From: Hydrangea macrophylla
Taxonomy: Eukaryota > Streptophyta > Magnoliopsida > Cornales > Hydrangeaceae
Length of the DNA: 64,000 nt
Direction of reading: 5' to 3'
Assembly (NCBI GenBank): GCA_033977485.1
Contig: CM066991.1
Coordinates: forward strand, 57,407,350-57,471,349
Below the pieces are notes generated by a model. That model did no database searches and was not told the DNA's origin. It was given only the letters and a program-made list of their open reading frames with translations. Shown here piece by piece: positions 34,773 to 45,285 of this stretch. The position numbers were made by a program, and so were the translations under genes. The first letter of the stretch is position 1, and each line of letters starts with the position of its first letter.

Positions 34773-35864
34773 AATTCTGATTTTGGGTTCACTTGAGGAT
34801 TAGACTTGAAAAATATCCTTTTAATCAAATTAATTAATCTTTGTGTGCCTGTTGCATTTCACTTGCATGTCCAGCCAGTCGATTGCACGGAACTATGACC
34901 TTGGAGGCTCGGGGCAACCCGGTCGGTCAAGTCATCATGGGACTGTGTGATCACCCTTGATCTCGTACCATGATTTGGTATATGAAGCATCCTATCGGGT
35001 GTGTGTCAAGGGTCCCTTATTTGACCAAAACCCGGCCTTTGCATAATAGTTTCCATAGAACCTTTCAAAATTAGGAATTCAATTCTTGATTAGGATTTAT
35101 GTGCTAGGGAGTTTTGTATGCCCGAAAGGGATTACTTGAGATGATGACGATGCTTACTTGATAAAAGATATGTAACCTCTTAATCACTTTTGGTCAATTC
35201 CTTTTCATGTCCCATGACATTTGAGAATAAGCCGAGCCTTGATTATAAGATTACACCCCTTGTATCATGTTTAGCTAAGCATCATTGACCTTGTATGTAT
35301 CCGAGCCCATGAAAAGTACGGTGATCATCCGATCATTGTGACCCTTCCACCCTGAGAATTTTTAAATCAGTCTTTGAAAACAGATAAGGATTTCCGCGAC
35401 CTTTGTTCAAAAACGCTCTTTCAAAACATGGGAGGTCACTATTAACATTTCAGGACCAAGATTTCAAAAAATTCATACTTTTTCGACCCGTTCACCTTAA
35501 TAATCCAAAGTTCTAAAATGATTTCATCAGAAATGCCTCCCAAATAAATTTCAAAAACCCTAAATTTTCAAACCTGGGAGGGTAAAAAAGGATCACAATA
35601 AAAAGAGAAGTTAGCACACTTGACATGGGTAAGGATTTTATGTGCTTATGTGCTTATGTGTTAGGACTAGGATTTTCTTTTCCTTGGCATATAGAATAGG
35701 CACACACACACACATGCATCGCATCCGCATGGCATATAAGAAGGAAGTTGTAATAAAAAGGTTTTAAAGGAACATTTTCAAAATTTGTTGTAGGGGCAAA
35801 AATAGCAAATCAAGCTTGGTTTAGGGATCCTACGGCAAGGTTAGTAAGAAGAGGATACACTGAC
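34773..35864 (+). other. D2 untranslated leader
   Basis: No gene. Collinear with the D1 leader at 9213-10497; a short (CA)7 run is at about 35701-35714. Gag starts at 35865. Confidence 0.75.
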
Positions 35865-38800
35865 ATGGCCGAAGAAAGAAACAATGAAGAGATAACTGGA
35901 TTGAGGGTAATAGTCGAACAGCAAGCGGAACAAATGAGGAGACAGGCCGAGAACATGAACCGCATGATGGGAATGATAGAGGAGCTGAATCGCCGGCCGC
36001 CGCCGCATGTAATTCCACCCATTATAGACCCGCCTTTGGGAGGAGGAGACGGAGATTGGTTCAACGATCAAGAGGCACATTGGAATGATGCACTGAGAGC
36101 CAACAGGGACAGAGAGAAAGATGAAAAGGAGAAGCTGCTGACCGAGAAGATAGAAAAGTTGGAGAGGGTAATGCGCAAGGCTCAAGGGGTAGATACCTAT
36201 CTAATGGAACTGGAAGGATTGTATGACGGAGTCCATGAGACGTTGCCAGCCGGTTTCAAAATGCCCGTCTTTGATAAATTTGATGGCACAGGCAACCCCC
36301 GCAGTCATGTCCAGATGTGCATAGGAGCTTTTCAGCCGAGTGGACTGAGCACTACCATGATGGCTGTCCTATTTCAACAAACCTTAACAGGAGCTGCTTT
36401 GTCATGGTACCTTACACTTGAGCCAAGCAAGACCAGAGTATGGGAAGAAGTGATTAAGGCATTTGTGACACAATACGAATACAATCAGGATCTGGATGTT
36501 ACTGTCCGAGATTTGGAAACAACCAGGCAAGGGAACAAGGAATCATTTGCTGAGTATTTAAGTCGATGGAGGGGGAAAGCTGCGAAGATGGTACAAAGGC
36601 CGTCTGAGAAAGACCAGATCCGAATGCTGATGAAGAATCTGCAGCCAGTTTACCAAGAAAAGATGAGGTTCCAATCAATCAACACCTTTGCTGAGGTGTT
36701 CGACGTGGGGACGAGAATCGAAGATGCAATTCAAGAAGGGACGATCAAGAAAGAAGAACCACAGAACCGATATCGGAGGCCCAGTTATGGATCGAACGGA
36801 GGGCATTCGGGGGGTCACTCTGGCCCCACCGATGTCAATGCACTTAGCGAGCCGGAGAAAAGATTCGATATCACCAGAAACCATCCAAGAGGAGGAGAGG
36901 ATAAGCCACTGAGGAAATTTTCAGATTTGGGAGTATCATTATCAACCGCCCTCGCCAGGCTGTTAGCAAAAGGGCATCTCCGTCAATTGGAACCTCGACC
37001 CCCGCCGAGCCCACTCCCGCCGCATTTCAAAGGAGACCTCTACTGCAAGTATCATCAACAAAAGGGTCACTCGACGGATCGGTGCATGAGATTAAGGCAC
37101 GAAATCCAGGACCTCATTGACAACAAAGTGATATCTGAGCCACCTGTCAAAGCCCCCACCAAGAATCCTCTGCCAAACCATCGTGCTGTGCCACCACCAC
37201 GGGGTCTTTATTTTTTAGGGGTGGGAGAAACAACATTTGATCCATCCGAGTTAATCACGAAGGTCGGAGAGCCAAAGAGGTTCTATCAGTTGCCAAAAAA
37301 TCCGGGGATCTGCATGCTTGGAAGCCAGCCAGGGATATGGGAAAACGAAGTGACGAGGCAGTCAGATTGGTGGGTGCAGGAAAGGAATGATCAGAACATA
37401 GACCAGGTAGGAGAGGATGATCTATGGTATCAAAGCGACGAAGAGGCAAAAGAGGGCTCAAAGACCGACAATATTTGGGCAAAAGAAGAAATCGACCATT
37501 TGACTCGATCTGGTAGGCACTTCAAGCCGCATGAATTAGAGGAAGATCACCCGGGGAGGGAGTTGGAGAAAGGGAAAGGAAAAATGAACGAGGAAGAAGA
37601 AGAGGATCGGGTCCTAAAGCAGATGAAGAAGACTCAGGCTAACATCACTGTCTGGGGATTGCTGATTGCCTCCAAACGCCATAGGCAGGCGGTCCTAGAC
37701 GCTCTGAATCAAGCTGACGTGTCTATCAACACCACCCCGGAAGACCTCATAGGATTGATCGGCAAGATTCCGACTTTGGCTATCACCTTTTCATCGAATG
37801 ACTTACCTCCGGAAGGACCTACGTTCAACAAGCCGCTGTATATCACCGTTGAATGTTTGGGGAACACCATGCCCGCTTGTCTCGTGGACAACGGGTCTGC
37901 TCTTAATGTATGTCCCTTCCGCACAGCCAAGCGAATGGGCTTAGATGAATCTTCCTTTTTACCGTCTCAACAAAAGGTCCGGGCATATGACAACACCCAA
38001 AGAGCAGTCATGGGCATTATCTTTCTTAATCTCACTATCGGGCCGATGGACAAAGAAGCTGAGTTCCAAATCATCGATATCCCCGCTTCTTTCAATCTGC
38101 TGCTGGGAAGGCCTTGGTTGGACAGTTTGGGCGCTATACCATCGACGATCCATCAAAAGGTTAAGTATGTCTGGGAAAACAAAGTCTGTGATATCCTCGG
38201 AGACAGTTGGGTTCGTTCATCTGAAGCGTCGTCAAGTGCACCGGTCCTAGAATTACAGCTGCAAGAAGAGGAAGCGAAGATGGGAGGATCCGAGTTCATC
38301 AGCATGATAGAAGAGGGAAAGCCGAAAGAGTTTCCACCGCCCCATTTCGATCAATGTGCTAGTCCAGTGGTCGCGGGAATCATGAAGAAAATGGGCTTCT
38401 TTCCAGGATTGGGGTTGGGGAAGAATCTTCAGGGCCTGCCAGAGTTTCCAAAAATTCCTACTCAGACTCACACTCACGGCTTGGGGTATCAGCCAACAAA
38501 GAAGGAACTAAGGGCAAAGAAGAAGGCTTTCGATGCGCCACTAGACCCTTACTTAAAGACTCTCAATGGATACTTCGTGAAGGAAGGAGAGGATTTCCCA
38601 TTCTGTGGTTTCCCAGAACCATGGATGGACCAAAAAGACAAATGCATGAAGCCGGGGTTCGAGATCTTCTTCTCCCATGAATTTTCTGGGTACAAAGACC
38701 CATTTTTGCAAATGCCTGAAAAATCTGTTGCTGCCAAGGACTGGGTTGGTACGCTGGACGGTTCTGCCATGAAAGATCTGTTAGGCGAAGGGAACGCAGA

Positions 38801-39095
38801 GGTAGTGAAGGAGGATCCCGGAAAGACCAAAGGTGAATACGTCGAGGGCATAGTGGAGGAAGCTGCCGAGAGTGAAGAAAGTGAGGAAGGGAAGGCTGAG
38901 GGAGAAGAGATGGAGAAAATCACCAAGACAGGAGGTCCGGAAGAATGCTTTATTACTGGCCTGGGAGGAGAGCACAAGAAGGAGTGGGTTTTTGAGTCTA
39001 GTGATAGGTTCCCCCCCACACCCAGAGTCTGTAATGGCCCAAATGAGGCGTCTTTCAATTTCTATGTCTGTTGTAATCACTCCAAAGAAAATTAA
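35865..39095 (+). CDS. Tat gag-protease polyprotein with G-patch (1076 residues, intact)
   Basis: Residues 1-120: charged coiled coil. Residues about 150-290: retrotransposon gag capsid-like domain (ALSWYLTLEPSKTRVWEEV, then ESFAEYLSRWRGKA). Near residue 393: a CX3HX4HX4C-type knuckle (CKYHQQKGHSTDRC). Near residue 675: aspartic protease with LVDNGSALNV, the Tat-type DNGS variant of the DTG/DSG active site, followed by NLLLGRPWLDSLG. Residues about 835-872: G-patch (MGFFPGLGLGKN), a glycine-rich RNA-binding motif known between protease and reverse transcriptase in this lineage. The last 90 residues are Glu-rich. Pol is in the +1 frame and overlaps the end of this ORF by up to 220 bases; a C7 run (39010-39016) and an A-rich stretch (39085-39093) lie in the overlap. 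This may be a frameshift signal or a later indel. Confidence 0.93.
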   Translation: MAEERNNEEITGLRVIVEQQAEQMRRQAENMNRMMGMIEELNRRPPPHVIPPIIDPPLGGGDGDWFNDQEAHWNDALRANRDREKDEKEKLLTEKIEKLERVMRKAQGVDTYLMELEGLYDGVHETLPAGFKMPVFDKFDGTGNPRSHVQMCIGAFQPSGLSTTMMAVLFQQTLTGAALSWYLTLEPSKTRVWEEVIKAFVTQYEYNQDLDVTVRDLETTRQGNKESFAEYLSRWRGKAAKMVQRPSEKDQIRMLMKNLQPVYQEKMRFQSINTFAEVFDVGTRIEDAIQEGTIKKEEPQNRYRRPSYGSNGGHSGGHSGPTDVNALSEPEKRFDITRNHPRGGEDKPLRKFSDLGVSLSTALARLLAKGHLRQLEPRPPPSPLPPHFKGDLYCKYHQQKGHSTDRCMRLRHEIQDLIDNKVISEPPVKAPTKNPLPNHRAVPPPRGLYFLGVGETTFDPSELITKVGEPKRFYQLPKNPGICMLGSQPGIWENEVTRQSDWWVQERNDQNIDQVGEDDLWYQSDEEAKEGSKTDNIWAKEEIDHLTRSGRHFKPHELEEDHPGRELEKGKGKMNEEEEEDRVLKQMKKTQANITVWGLLIASKRHRQAVLDALNQADVSINTTPEDLIGLIGKIPTLAITFSSNDLPPEGPTFNKPLYITVECLGNTMPACLVDNGSALNVCPFRTAKRMGLDESSFLPSQQKVRAYDNTQRAVMGIIFLNLTIGPMDKEAEFQIIDIPASFNLLLGRPWLDSLGAIPSTIHQKVKYVWENKVCDILGDSWVRSSEASSSAPVLELQLQEEEAKMGGSEFISMIEEGKPKEFPPPHFDQCASPVVAGIMKKMGFFPGLGLGKNLQGLPEFPKIPTQTHTHGLGYQPTKKELRAKKKAFDAPLDPYLKTLNGYFVKEGEDFPFCGFPEPWMDQKDKCMKPGFEIFFSHEFSGYKDPFLQMPEKSVAAKDWVGTLDGSAMKDLLGEGNAEVVKEDPGKTKGEYVEGIVEEAAESEESEEGKAEGEEMEKITKTGGPEECFITGLGGEHKKEWVFESSDRFPPTPRVCNGPNEASFNFYVCCNHSKEN

Positions 39096-42000
39096 TGAAA
39101 GTATGACTGATTCTGCCTACTCGAACGCACTTAATGAATGTGATAAGTATGATGATCATGAAATACCCATTGAACTGCAAAAACTAATTGAAAAAGAAAA
39201 AGAATCTGCATGTAAAATCATTGAGGACACCCTAACAATTAATCTAGGAAGTGAAGATAATCCTCAAAATGTCTTTATCGGCTCAACACTTAGCAATGAA
39301 GAAAGCAAAGAACTAATCAGTCTATTAAATGAATTCAAAGATGTTTTTGCATGGTCTTACAATGATATGCCAGGTATCGATCCAAAAATAGTCCAACACC
39401 ACATCCCCCTCTTTCCCAATTCAAAACCCATAAAACAAAAATTGAGGCGAATGAGGCCAGAATGGGCACTTAAAGTAAAAGAGGAGGTTGAAAAGCAATT
39501 AAGAGCCGAGTTCTTGATGGTCACCGAGTATCCGGAGTGGATTGCCAACATTGTACCTGTCCCAAAGAAGGATGGTCGCGTTAGGGTTTGCGTGGATTTT
39601 CGGGATTTGAACAAAGCAAGCCCTAAAGACGATTTCCCATTACCCCACATCGACGTGTTGGTCGATAACACTGCGGGACATGAACTTCTATCTTTCATGG
39701 ATGGGTTCTCCGGGTATAATCAAATCCTCATGGCTCCCGAGGATAGAGAGAAAACCACATTCATCACTCCGTGGGGGACATATTGCTATAGGGTCATGCC
39801 ATTCGGACTCAAGAATGCAGGCGCAACCTATCAAAGGGCTGCCACCACTTTATTGCACGACATGATCCACAAAGAGGTAGAGGTGTATGTGGACGATATG
39901 ATTGTGAAATCCAAGGAGAGGGGAGGGCACCTAGAGGCTTTGAGAAAGTTCTTTGGGAGATTGAGGGAGTTCAAGATGAGGCTGAATCCGCAAAAATGCA
40001 CGTTCGGAGTCACTACTGGCAAGCTGCTAGGATTTCTCATTACCCAAAGGGGAATAGAAGTGGACCCTACCAAAATAAAGGCCTTAACCGAGATGAACCC
40101 ACCGAAAAATGAGAAAGAACTGAGAGGGTTCCTAGGTAGAATACAATTTATAAGTCGTTTCATCTCAAAGCTCACCATGACCTGCGACCCGCTGTTCAAG
40201 CTACTCAGAAAGGGGGAGAGATTCAATTGGGACACCCCGTGTCAACAAGCCTTCGACAAAATCAAAACCTATCTCCAGAATCCACCTGTCTTGTCACCAC
40301 CTTCGCCCGGGAGACCTTTGTTACTTCATCTCTCTGTATCCGAAGATTCGATGGGATGTATGCTGGCCCAAGAAGGGGAAGAGGGGCGCGTGGAGAAGGC
40401 CATTTACTACTTAAGCAAGAGAATGGTAGGATATGAGTTAAAGTATTCGCCCTTGGAGAAGGCCTGTTGGGCCTTGGTTTGGTGTACCCGTCGCCTCCGC
40501 CACTATATGCTAGCCTTCCCTGTAATCCTGATATCCTGAATGGACCCATTAAAATACCTGTTCGAAAAACCCGTCTTGACCAGTAGGATTTCCCGTTGGA
40601 CCATGATGCTAGCTGAGTTCGACATCAGATATGTTACCGCCAAGTCCGTAAAAGGAAGGGCTGTCGCCGAGTTTTTAGCTGACCTCGTTGTAGAATCTGA
40701 GGACAAGGGAGACTTCAAGTTCCCGGATGAAGGAATAATGGAAGTCAAGGAGGAGTTGTGGAGAATGTACTTTGATGGAGCAGCCAATCAGTTAGGTTAC
40801 GGGGTCGGAATCATTCTCGTAGCACCAGACGGAGTCCCTACCCCATTAGCTGTCAAACTCAAATACGACTCAACCAACAATACCGCGGAGTACGAAGCCT
40901 GCATAATTGGGATGGAAGCGGCTTGGCTTTGAAAGTCGGACGGATTGATGTCTTCGGAGATTCCAACTTGATCATATCCCAGGTCCGAGGAGATTGGAGG
41001 GTAAAGCATGAGAAATTGAGACCTTACCATGACTATCTAGAAAGCCTGAAAGCGCAATTCCGAAAGATTTCCTTTTACTATCTCCCTCGTGAAGAAAACC
41101 AACTAGCCGACTCTTTGGCTACCTTAGCCTCGATGATCCAAATCCCTTCCAAGATTGCCATGATCCCGCTGTCCATAGAAGTAAGGAATCAACCGTCATT
41201 CGAAACGATCGCAGCCATAGAGAGAGAAGATGAAGCACCTTGGTATGTGGACGTGTGGAAGTTCATTAAGGAAGGAGAATACCCCGAAGGAGCCTCAGAA
41301 AAGGACAAGAAGGTGATACGACGATTTGCTGCTCAATTCGTGATCTACGCAGATAAACTATGGAAGAAGTCCTACACCGGGTATAATTTAGAGTGTTTAT
41401 ATGGAAGGGAAGCTAAGAGAATGATGGAGGAAATACATGAGGGAGTATGCGGGCCCCACATGAACGGGCACATGCTGGCGAAGAAGATCATCCGACAAGG
41501 GTACTATTGGACGACCTTGGACAAGGACTGTTGCGAGTACGTTAGAAGGTGTCACAAGTGTCAGATTCATGCAAATCTGATACACACCCCACCGTCGTAG
41601 CTCTATAGCATGACCACCCCTTGGCCATTTTCCGTATGGGGGATTGATATCATCGGTGAGATAGTTCCAAAGGCTTCCAATGGGCACCGGTATATAATCG
41701 TGGCAATCGATTATTTTACAAAATGGGTAGAAGCAGCCTCATATGCGACCTTGAAAGCCAAAGATGTGGTGAGTTTTATTGAGAAGAACATAATCTGCAG
41801 ATACGGAGTCCCGAACGAGTTTATCTCCGATCATGGCAGTCATTTCCAGGGGGAAGTTATCCCGCTCTTAGAAAAGTATGAGATCACTCGCCATCAGTCG
41901 TCCCCATATAGGCCCCAGACGAATGGAGCGGTAGAGGCAGCGAATAAGAATGTTAAAGCAATCCTGGGGAAGACGACAGATACATATAAGGATTGGCATG

Positions 42001-42486
42001 AGAAGCTGCCATTCGCTTTATGGGGGTATCGGACGTCAGTAAGGACTTCAACAGGTGCTACGCCGTACTCGCTGGTCTACGGAATGGAGGCGGTCCTCCC
42101 GATTGAGGTAGAAATACCCTCTCTCAGGGTCTTAGCAGAATGCAAAGTGATCGAATCAGAATGGATACGGGGAAGGTGCGAAGAATTAATGTTGCTCGAT
42201 GAAAAGAGGCTGACAGCGATAAACCATACTCGGGGGTACCAGAAGAGGATAGCTCGTGCTTTCAACAAAAAAGGTTTGCCCAAGGAAGCTTGCTGAGGGT
42301 GACCTGGTCCTCAAAGAACTTAAGGTGCCCGTTTATGACCCCAGAGGAAAGTTCAAACCCAACTGGGTCGGGCCGTACATCATTAAGACCCTCCTTTCCG
42401 GAGGGGCGGCCTATCTCATGGACCTGGACGGGGTTGAATTTAAACAGCCGATTAACCTCGATCGCGTCAAGAAATACTTTGCTTGA
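39060..42486 (+). pseudogene. Tat pol: reverse transcriptase, RNase H, archaeal-type second RNase H, integrase; four lesions
   Basis: Reverse transcriptase is intact to 40536 (VCVDFRDLNKASPKDDFPLP; catalytic YVDDMIVKS; then FLGRIQFISRFI) with the first RNase H (YYLSKRMVGYELKYSPLEK). Lesion 1: TGA at 40537-40539. A second RNase H of the type found in Tat (WRMYFDGAANQLGYGVGI; NTAEYEA) follows. Lesion 2: one-base deletion near 40921. Then FGDSNLIISQVRGDW and the zinc-binding HHCC of integrase (HMNGHMLA...CHKCQ). Lesion 3: TAG at 41598-41600. The integrase core has the D,D,E residues in GIDIIGE, ISDHGSHF and AVEAANKN. Lesion 4: indel in an A run (42267-42272). The C-terminal tail ends at 42484-42486. 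Lesion 1 is a likely C-to-T change at CpG. Confidence 0.9.
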
Positions 42487-43020
42487 AACCATTTCTTTCA
42501 AAGCCTCCTACCTTAATGAACTACGCTTGACCTGATTCCCGCTAGGGGAAACGTAGGTAACCAACTTGGTTCGGTCATTTTAAAAATTAAAAAAAAAAAA
42601 AACGGTGCTAAACTAGGGGCAAACTAGCGTTTGCCCAGAGCCGCTTCAAAGCCATAAACCAGGGGCAAACTTCGTTTGCTAAGCCGAAGAACCCAGATAC
42701 AAAACCCTCCCTTGGATCGTCTGGCTGTCAAGATAAGTACCATAAAAAGGGCAAATGAGAATTCGTAGAAGGATTAAAGTTTAAAGCAAAGAAGCAAAGT
42801 AAAGAGCCAAGTTAAGACAATAAAAGGATAATTCTTCATAAGAGATTAATCGAAAGGGTGGACACTTTGGATTTAAGCATGACAACACTTCTTGAAAAGG
42901 AAAAATAAGAAAAATCACATTCAAAAGCGCAAACAGAGGGTAGGCAGGGTCTGTCAGAAGAGTTTCGTAAAATGTCAGGCATTTTCCCTGTTTTCGTCTA
43001 CTTTATTATGCATGTGTCTG
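42487..43020 (+). other. Tat post-integrase region with GCAAAC hairpins
   Basis: No gene. After integrase comes a block shared with D3, then two hairpins, each preceded by AGGG: GCAAACTAGCGTTTGC (42619-42634) and GCAAACTTCGTTTGC (42665-42679). An A run is at 42588-42602. The rest to 43020 is AT-rich without recognisable features. Confidence 0.65.
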
Positions 43021-44112
43021 TCAAGCTCGCCTCGAAGCCGAGGTTTGGATCTCTAGAAGATACTCAGCAGTCGGCACAGTCAGAGCAGGAATCCTTGGGA
43101 ACGGAGCAGCCATTCTATTAGGCCAAGCCTCCATGAAAGCCTTCACGATAGAAGGACGCAAAGGGAATCCCCTGGTGAAATCAGCGGTCACAGATTCAGT
43201 GGTATCCTGCAAAAGTCCGAACTGACGGACGACTCGGTCAGGAATGTATAAAGTCGTAGCATGCAAACCCGGTAGCCAGATGCCAGGTCGCCCTGGGAGG
43301 CGTACAGCAACAGAGCGGCAGATCCACGACGGACAAACCCAACAGATGTCACTAGAAGAGAGGCCCTGAAGCCAACCAAGCCACGCGTCGGTGGACTGAA
43401 ACAAGCTGTGCATCTCCATGCGATCATAAGGAAGTGACCCACGGAGATGGGAAGCATGAATGAAGAGGTCCAAACGCTCCATGAGCCAAACCTGCAGGAC
43501 AAAAGGTGCTCCGGCAGATAACATAACCACAGTAGCATGAGCATGGCCCAGCCCGATCAGAGTTTCACCAAGGACTAGCATAACAGCACTCTTCATCTCC
43601 CGCAAACCGCAAGCGATGGGTATAAGAGTGTCCGAAGATGACCAAAAGAGGAAGTAAGAGAGCATAACAATCGACAAGGCACTACGTCGAATGATCTGAT
43701 ACTCACCATTGTAAGGGTCCCCTATGGGAGCGTAAACAGAAGAAAGACGCTCAAAGTTGATTTGCCTATCATGAACAAAAGAGCCCGCCGCATTCCGAGA
43801 CGTGTGGAGAAGAGTGGCCAAATCCCGAACATACCCGGCCTGAATCTGAAGAACCACCAATTTAGCAGAAGGATCAGTATGGAGAATGGCGCTAAACTCC
43901 TCAAACAAGGGGCAGATCTCCTGAGAGCCGAAGCGGAAGACGTTGAAAGCGGGATCCCAACACTGAATGGCAGCTCGAAGTAGGCCCTCATTCAAGCTCA
44001 TCCGTCGGAACGAAAAGAGATCGTTCAGTCTGAAACACTCAAAATTGAGCTTGTCAATACCAGAGAGAGTATCCATCCATGGGAAGAGGATTTGAGAACT
44101 AATGGGGGCCAT
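43021..44112 (-). CDS. Antisense ORF 1 of D2: DUF7745-like retroelement-associated protein (363 residues)
   Basis: Intact single-exon frame opposite to gag-pol. Residues 45-75 read LRAAIQCWDPAFNVFRFGSQ, then EICPLFEEFSAIL: the W-D-P...F-x-F...E-x-C-P-x-x-E-E-[FY]-x-x-x-L pattern resembles the plant-specific domain catalogued as DUF7745, often found near retroelements. A hydrophobic middle section (RRSALSIVMLSYFLFW, then SAVMLVLGETLIGLGHAHA) and a C-terminal RLPGRPGIWLPGLH follow. Function unknown. A TATA-like box (44178-44171) and a dyad cluster (44203-44330) lie just upstream, so it may have its own promoter. Family name is moderately certain; that it is a real gene is supported by the unbroken frame in an element whose pol is broken. 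Confidence 0.65.
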   Translation of the reverse strand: MAPISSQILFPWMDTLSGIDKLNFECFRLNDLFSFRRMSLNEGLLRAAIQCWDPAFNVFRFGSQEICPLFEEFSAILHTDPSAKLVVLQIQAGYVRDLATLLHTSRNAAGSFVHDRQINFERLSSVYAPIGDPYNGEYQIIRRSALSIVMLSYFLFWSSSDTLIPIACGLREMKSAVMLVLGETLIGLGHAHATVVMLSAGAPFVLQVWLMERLDLFIHASHLRGSLPYDRMEMHSLFQSTDAWLGWLQGLSSSDICWVCPSWICRSVAVRLPGRPGIWLPGLHATTLYIPDRVVRQFGLLQDTTESVTADFTRGFPLRPSIVKAFMEAWPNRMAAPFPRIPALTVPTAEYLLEIQTSASRRA

Positions 44113-44170
44113 TTGAAGGGAAAATGAGGAGAAATGAGATGTGTTTTTCGGAACTTTGAGAATAAAGGGA

Positions 44171-44330
44171 TATAAATAGAAGAATAAGGCTGTCTACCTA
44201 CCCGCGGCACTCGATAAAGTGCAGCGACACTCGATGAAGTGCCGCGCGGCAGTCAGCGAATGCCGTTGCGGCATTTACAGACTGCCGTAGCGGCTCTCAC
44301 TGAGTGCCGCGGAGGCTTAACCGAGTGCCG
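44171..44330 (-). promoter_or_regulatory. Promoter of antisense ORF 1: dyad cluster and TATA-like box
   Basis: On the minus strand, TATTTATA (44178-44171) lies 59 bases before the ATG (44112). Immediately upstream, 44203-44330 holds about six CGGCA-N-TGCCG dyads, the same motif as in the Tat LTR promoters. Confidence 0.65.
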
Positions 44331-44737
44331 TTCTGAGTTTTTCATTGGCCAGAATCTGTTTGTAACACGATCAGCCCACCTGCAAACAGAAAATTAATTG
44401 GGAAGCAATAAACAACGTGCGCATCATGTGGCACGTACAAATACATTCATTCATTCATTCATTCATGCATTTCATTTATTTTCAAAAGATAAAAGAAGCA
44501 AAATCATTCAAAATAAAGTCAGGGACCAAGCCATGGTCCCACATACGGCAAGAGTTGGACCAAGCTATGGTCACACATACGGTGAGTAAGCAAAGGAAAC
44601 ATAAATGTGCAAAGCATCTATCCTACCAACTATAAGGAAGCAACCATCAAAATAAAGCATATGTGTATATATATATACAGTCATCCACCAAAATAAAAAT
44701 CCTCTCAAAAGAAAACAAAAAATATATATAAGCGGGA
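44331..44737. other. Spacer between the two antisense genes of D2
   Basis: No gene. It contains a (CATT)n microsatellite (44444-44466), a 30-bp near-duplicate GACCAAGC[CT]ATGGTCNCACATACGG at 44525 and 44561, and a TA-rich stretch at 44660-44680. Confidence 0.6.
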
Positions 44738-45285
44738 TCAGCTCCGACCCCGACCCCGGCCGCGAGCCTGACGGGTCGTACGCCTAAGAGGCTCCTCCTC
44801 TGACTCAGTCCCGCTACCTCCACCACTCTCTCCACGCCCGCTGCCTCGGCCTCTGCCACCGCTAGTGCCCTCACCGACGCCTCCGCCACGCCCAGCGCCG
44901 CTACCTCCGGGGGCATCGCTGAAAGAAATACTGAACTGCTGAAACCGATGCTGGAGCTGTCCCACCTGCTGAGACAGGACTCTGTTCTCCTCCATCTGGA
45001 AGAGAGGGGATGAGTCCAGAAAAGTGTTGAAAGGACATTTGGAATACTAAGAATATGGAAAGGGTAGGAGATCATACCTGGGCCCTCAACTGGACCGCAG
45101 CAGTCGCCCGAGCTCCCTCAGCCTGAAAACAAGAGCCAGGAATAAAGATCAGTAAAAAGAGATACAATCCCGGTCAAAAGTAGGAATGGGGATAAATTTC
45201 TTACCATCCACTCCCGCCCGAGAACCCACTGTCGTACGCTGTGGGCATACGCTAGGCCCTCCTCCGCGTAAGCACGCGGGACGAC
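44738..45285 (-). pseudogene. Antisense ORF 2 of D2: PMD-type gene, 3' part (exon 4 end, exons 5 and 6)
   Basis: Minus-strand exon 4 end (45285-45205, ...VRQWVLGREWM, donor GTAAG), exon 5 (45122-45078, 15 codons, acceptor TTTTCAG, donor GTATG) and exon 6 (44995-44738). Exon 6 starts MEENRVLSQQVGQLQHRFQQ, a coiled coil, and ends in an Arg/Gly/Ser-rich tail (TRQARGRGRGRS). All junctions are GT-AG and phase 0. The gene is cut at 45286 by the Athila-like element and continues at 61553. Confidence 0.7.

Noticed and set aside
38549..39080. Minus-strand frames opposite gag-pro (Ser/Pro-rich)
   Set aside because: Mirror of the Glu-rich C-terminus; not comparable to the real antisense genes downstream, which have domains and promoters.
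44647..45075. Minus-strand frame of 142 codons overlapping PMD exon 6
   Set aside because: It overlaps exons 5-6 in another frame; the spliced PMD frame has canonical junctions and Arg/Gly tail typical of the family.
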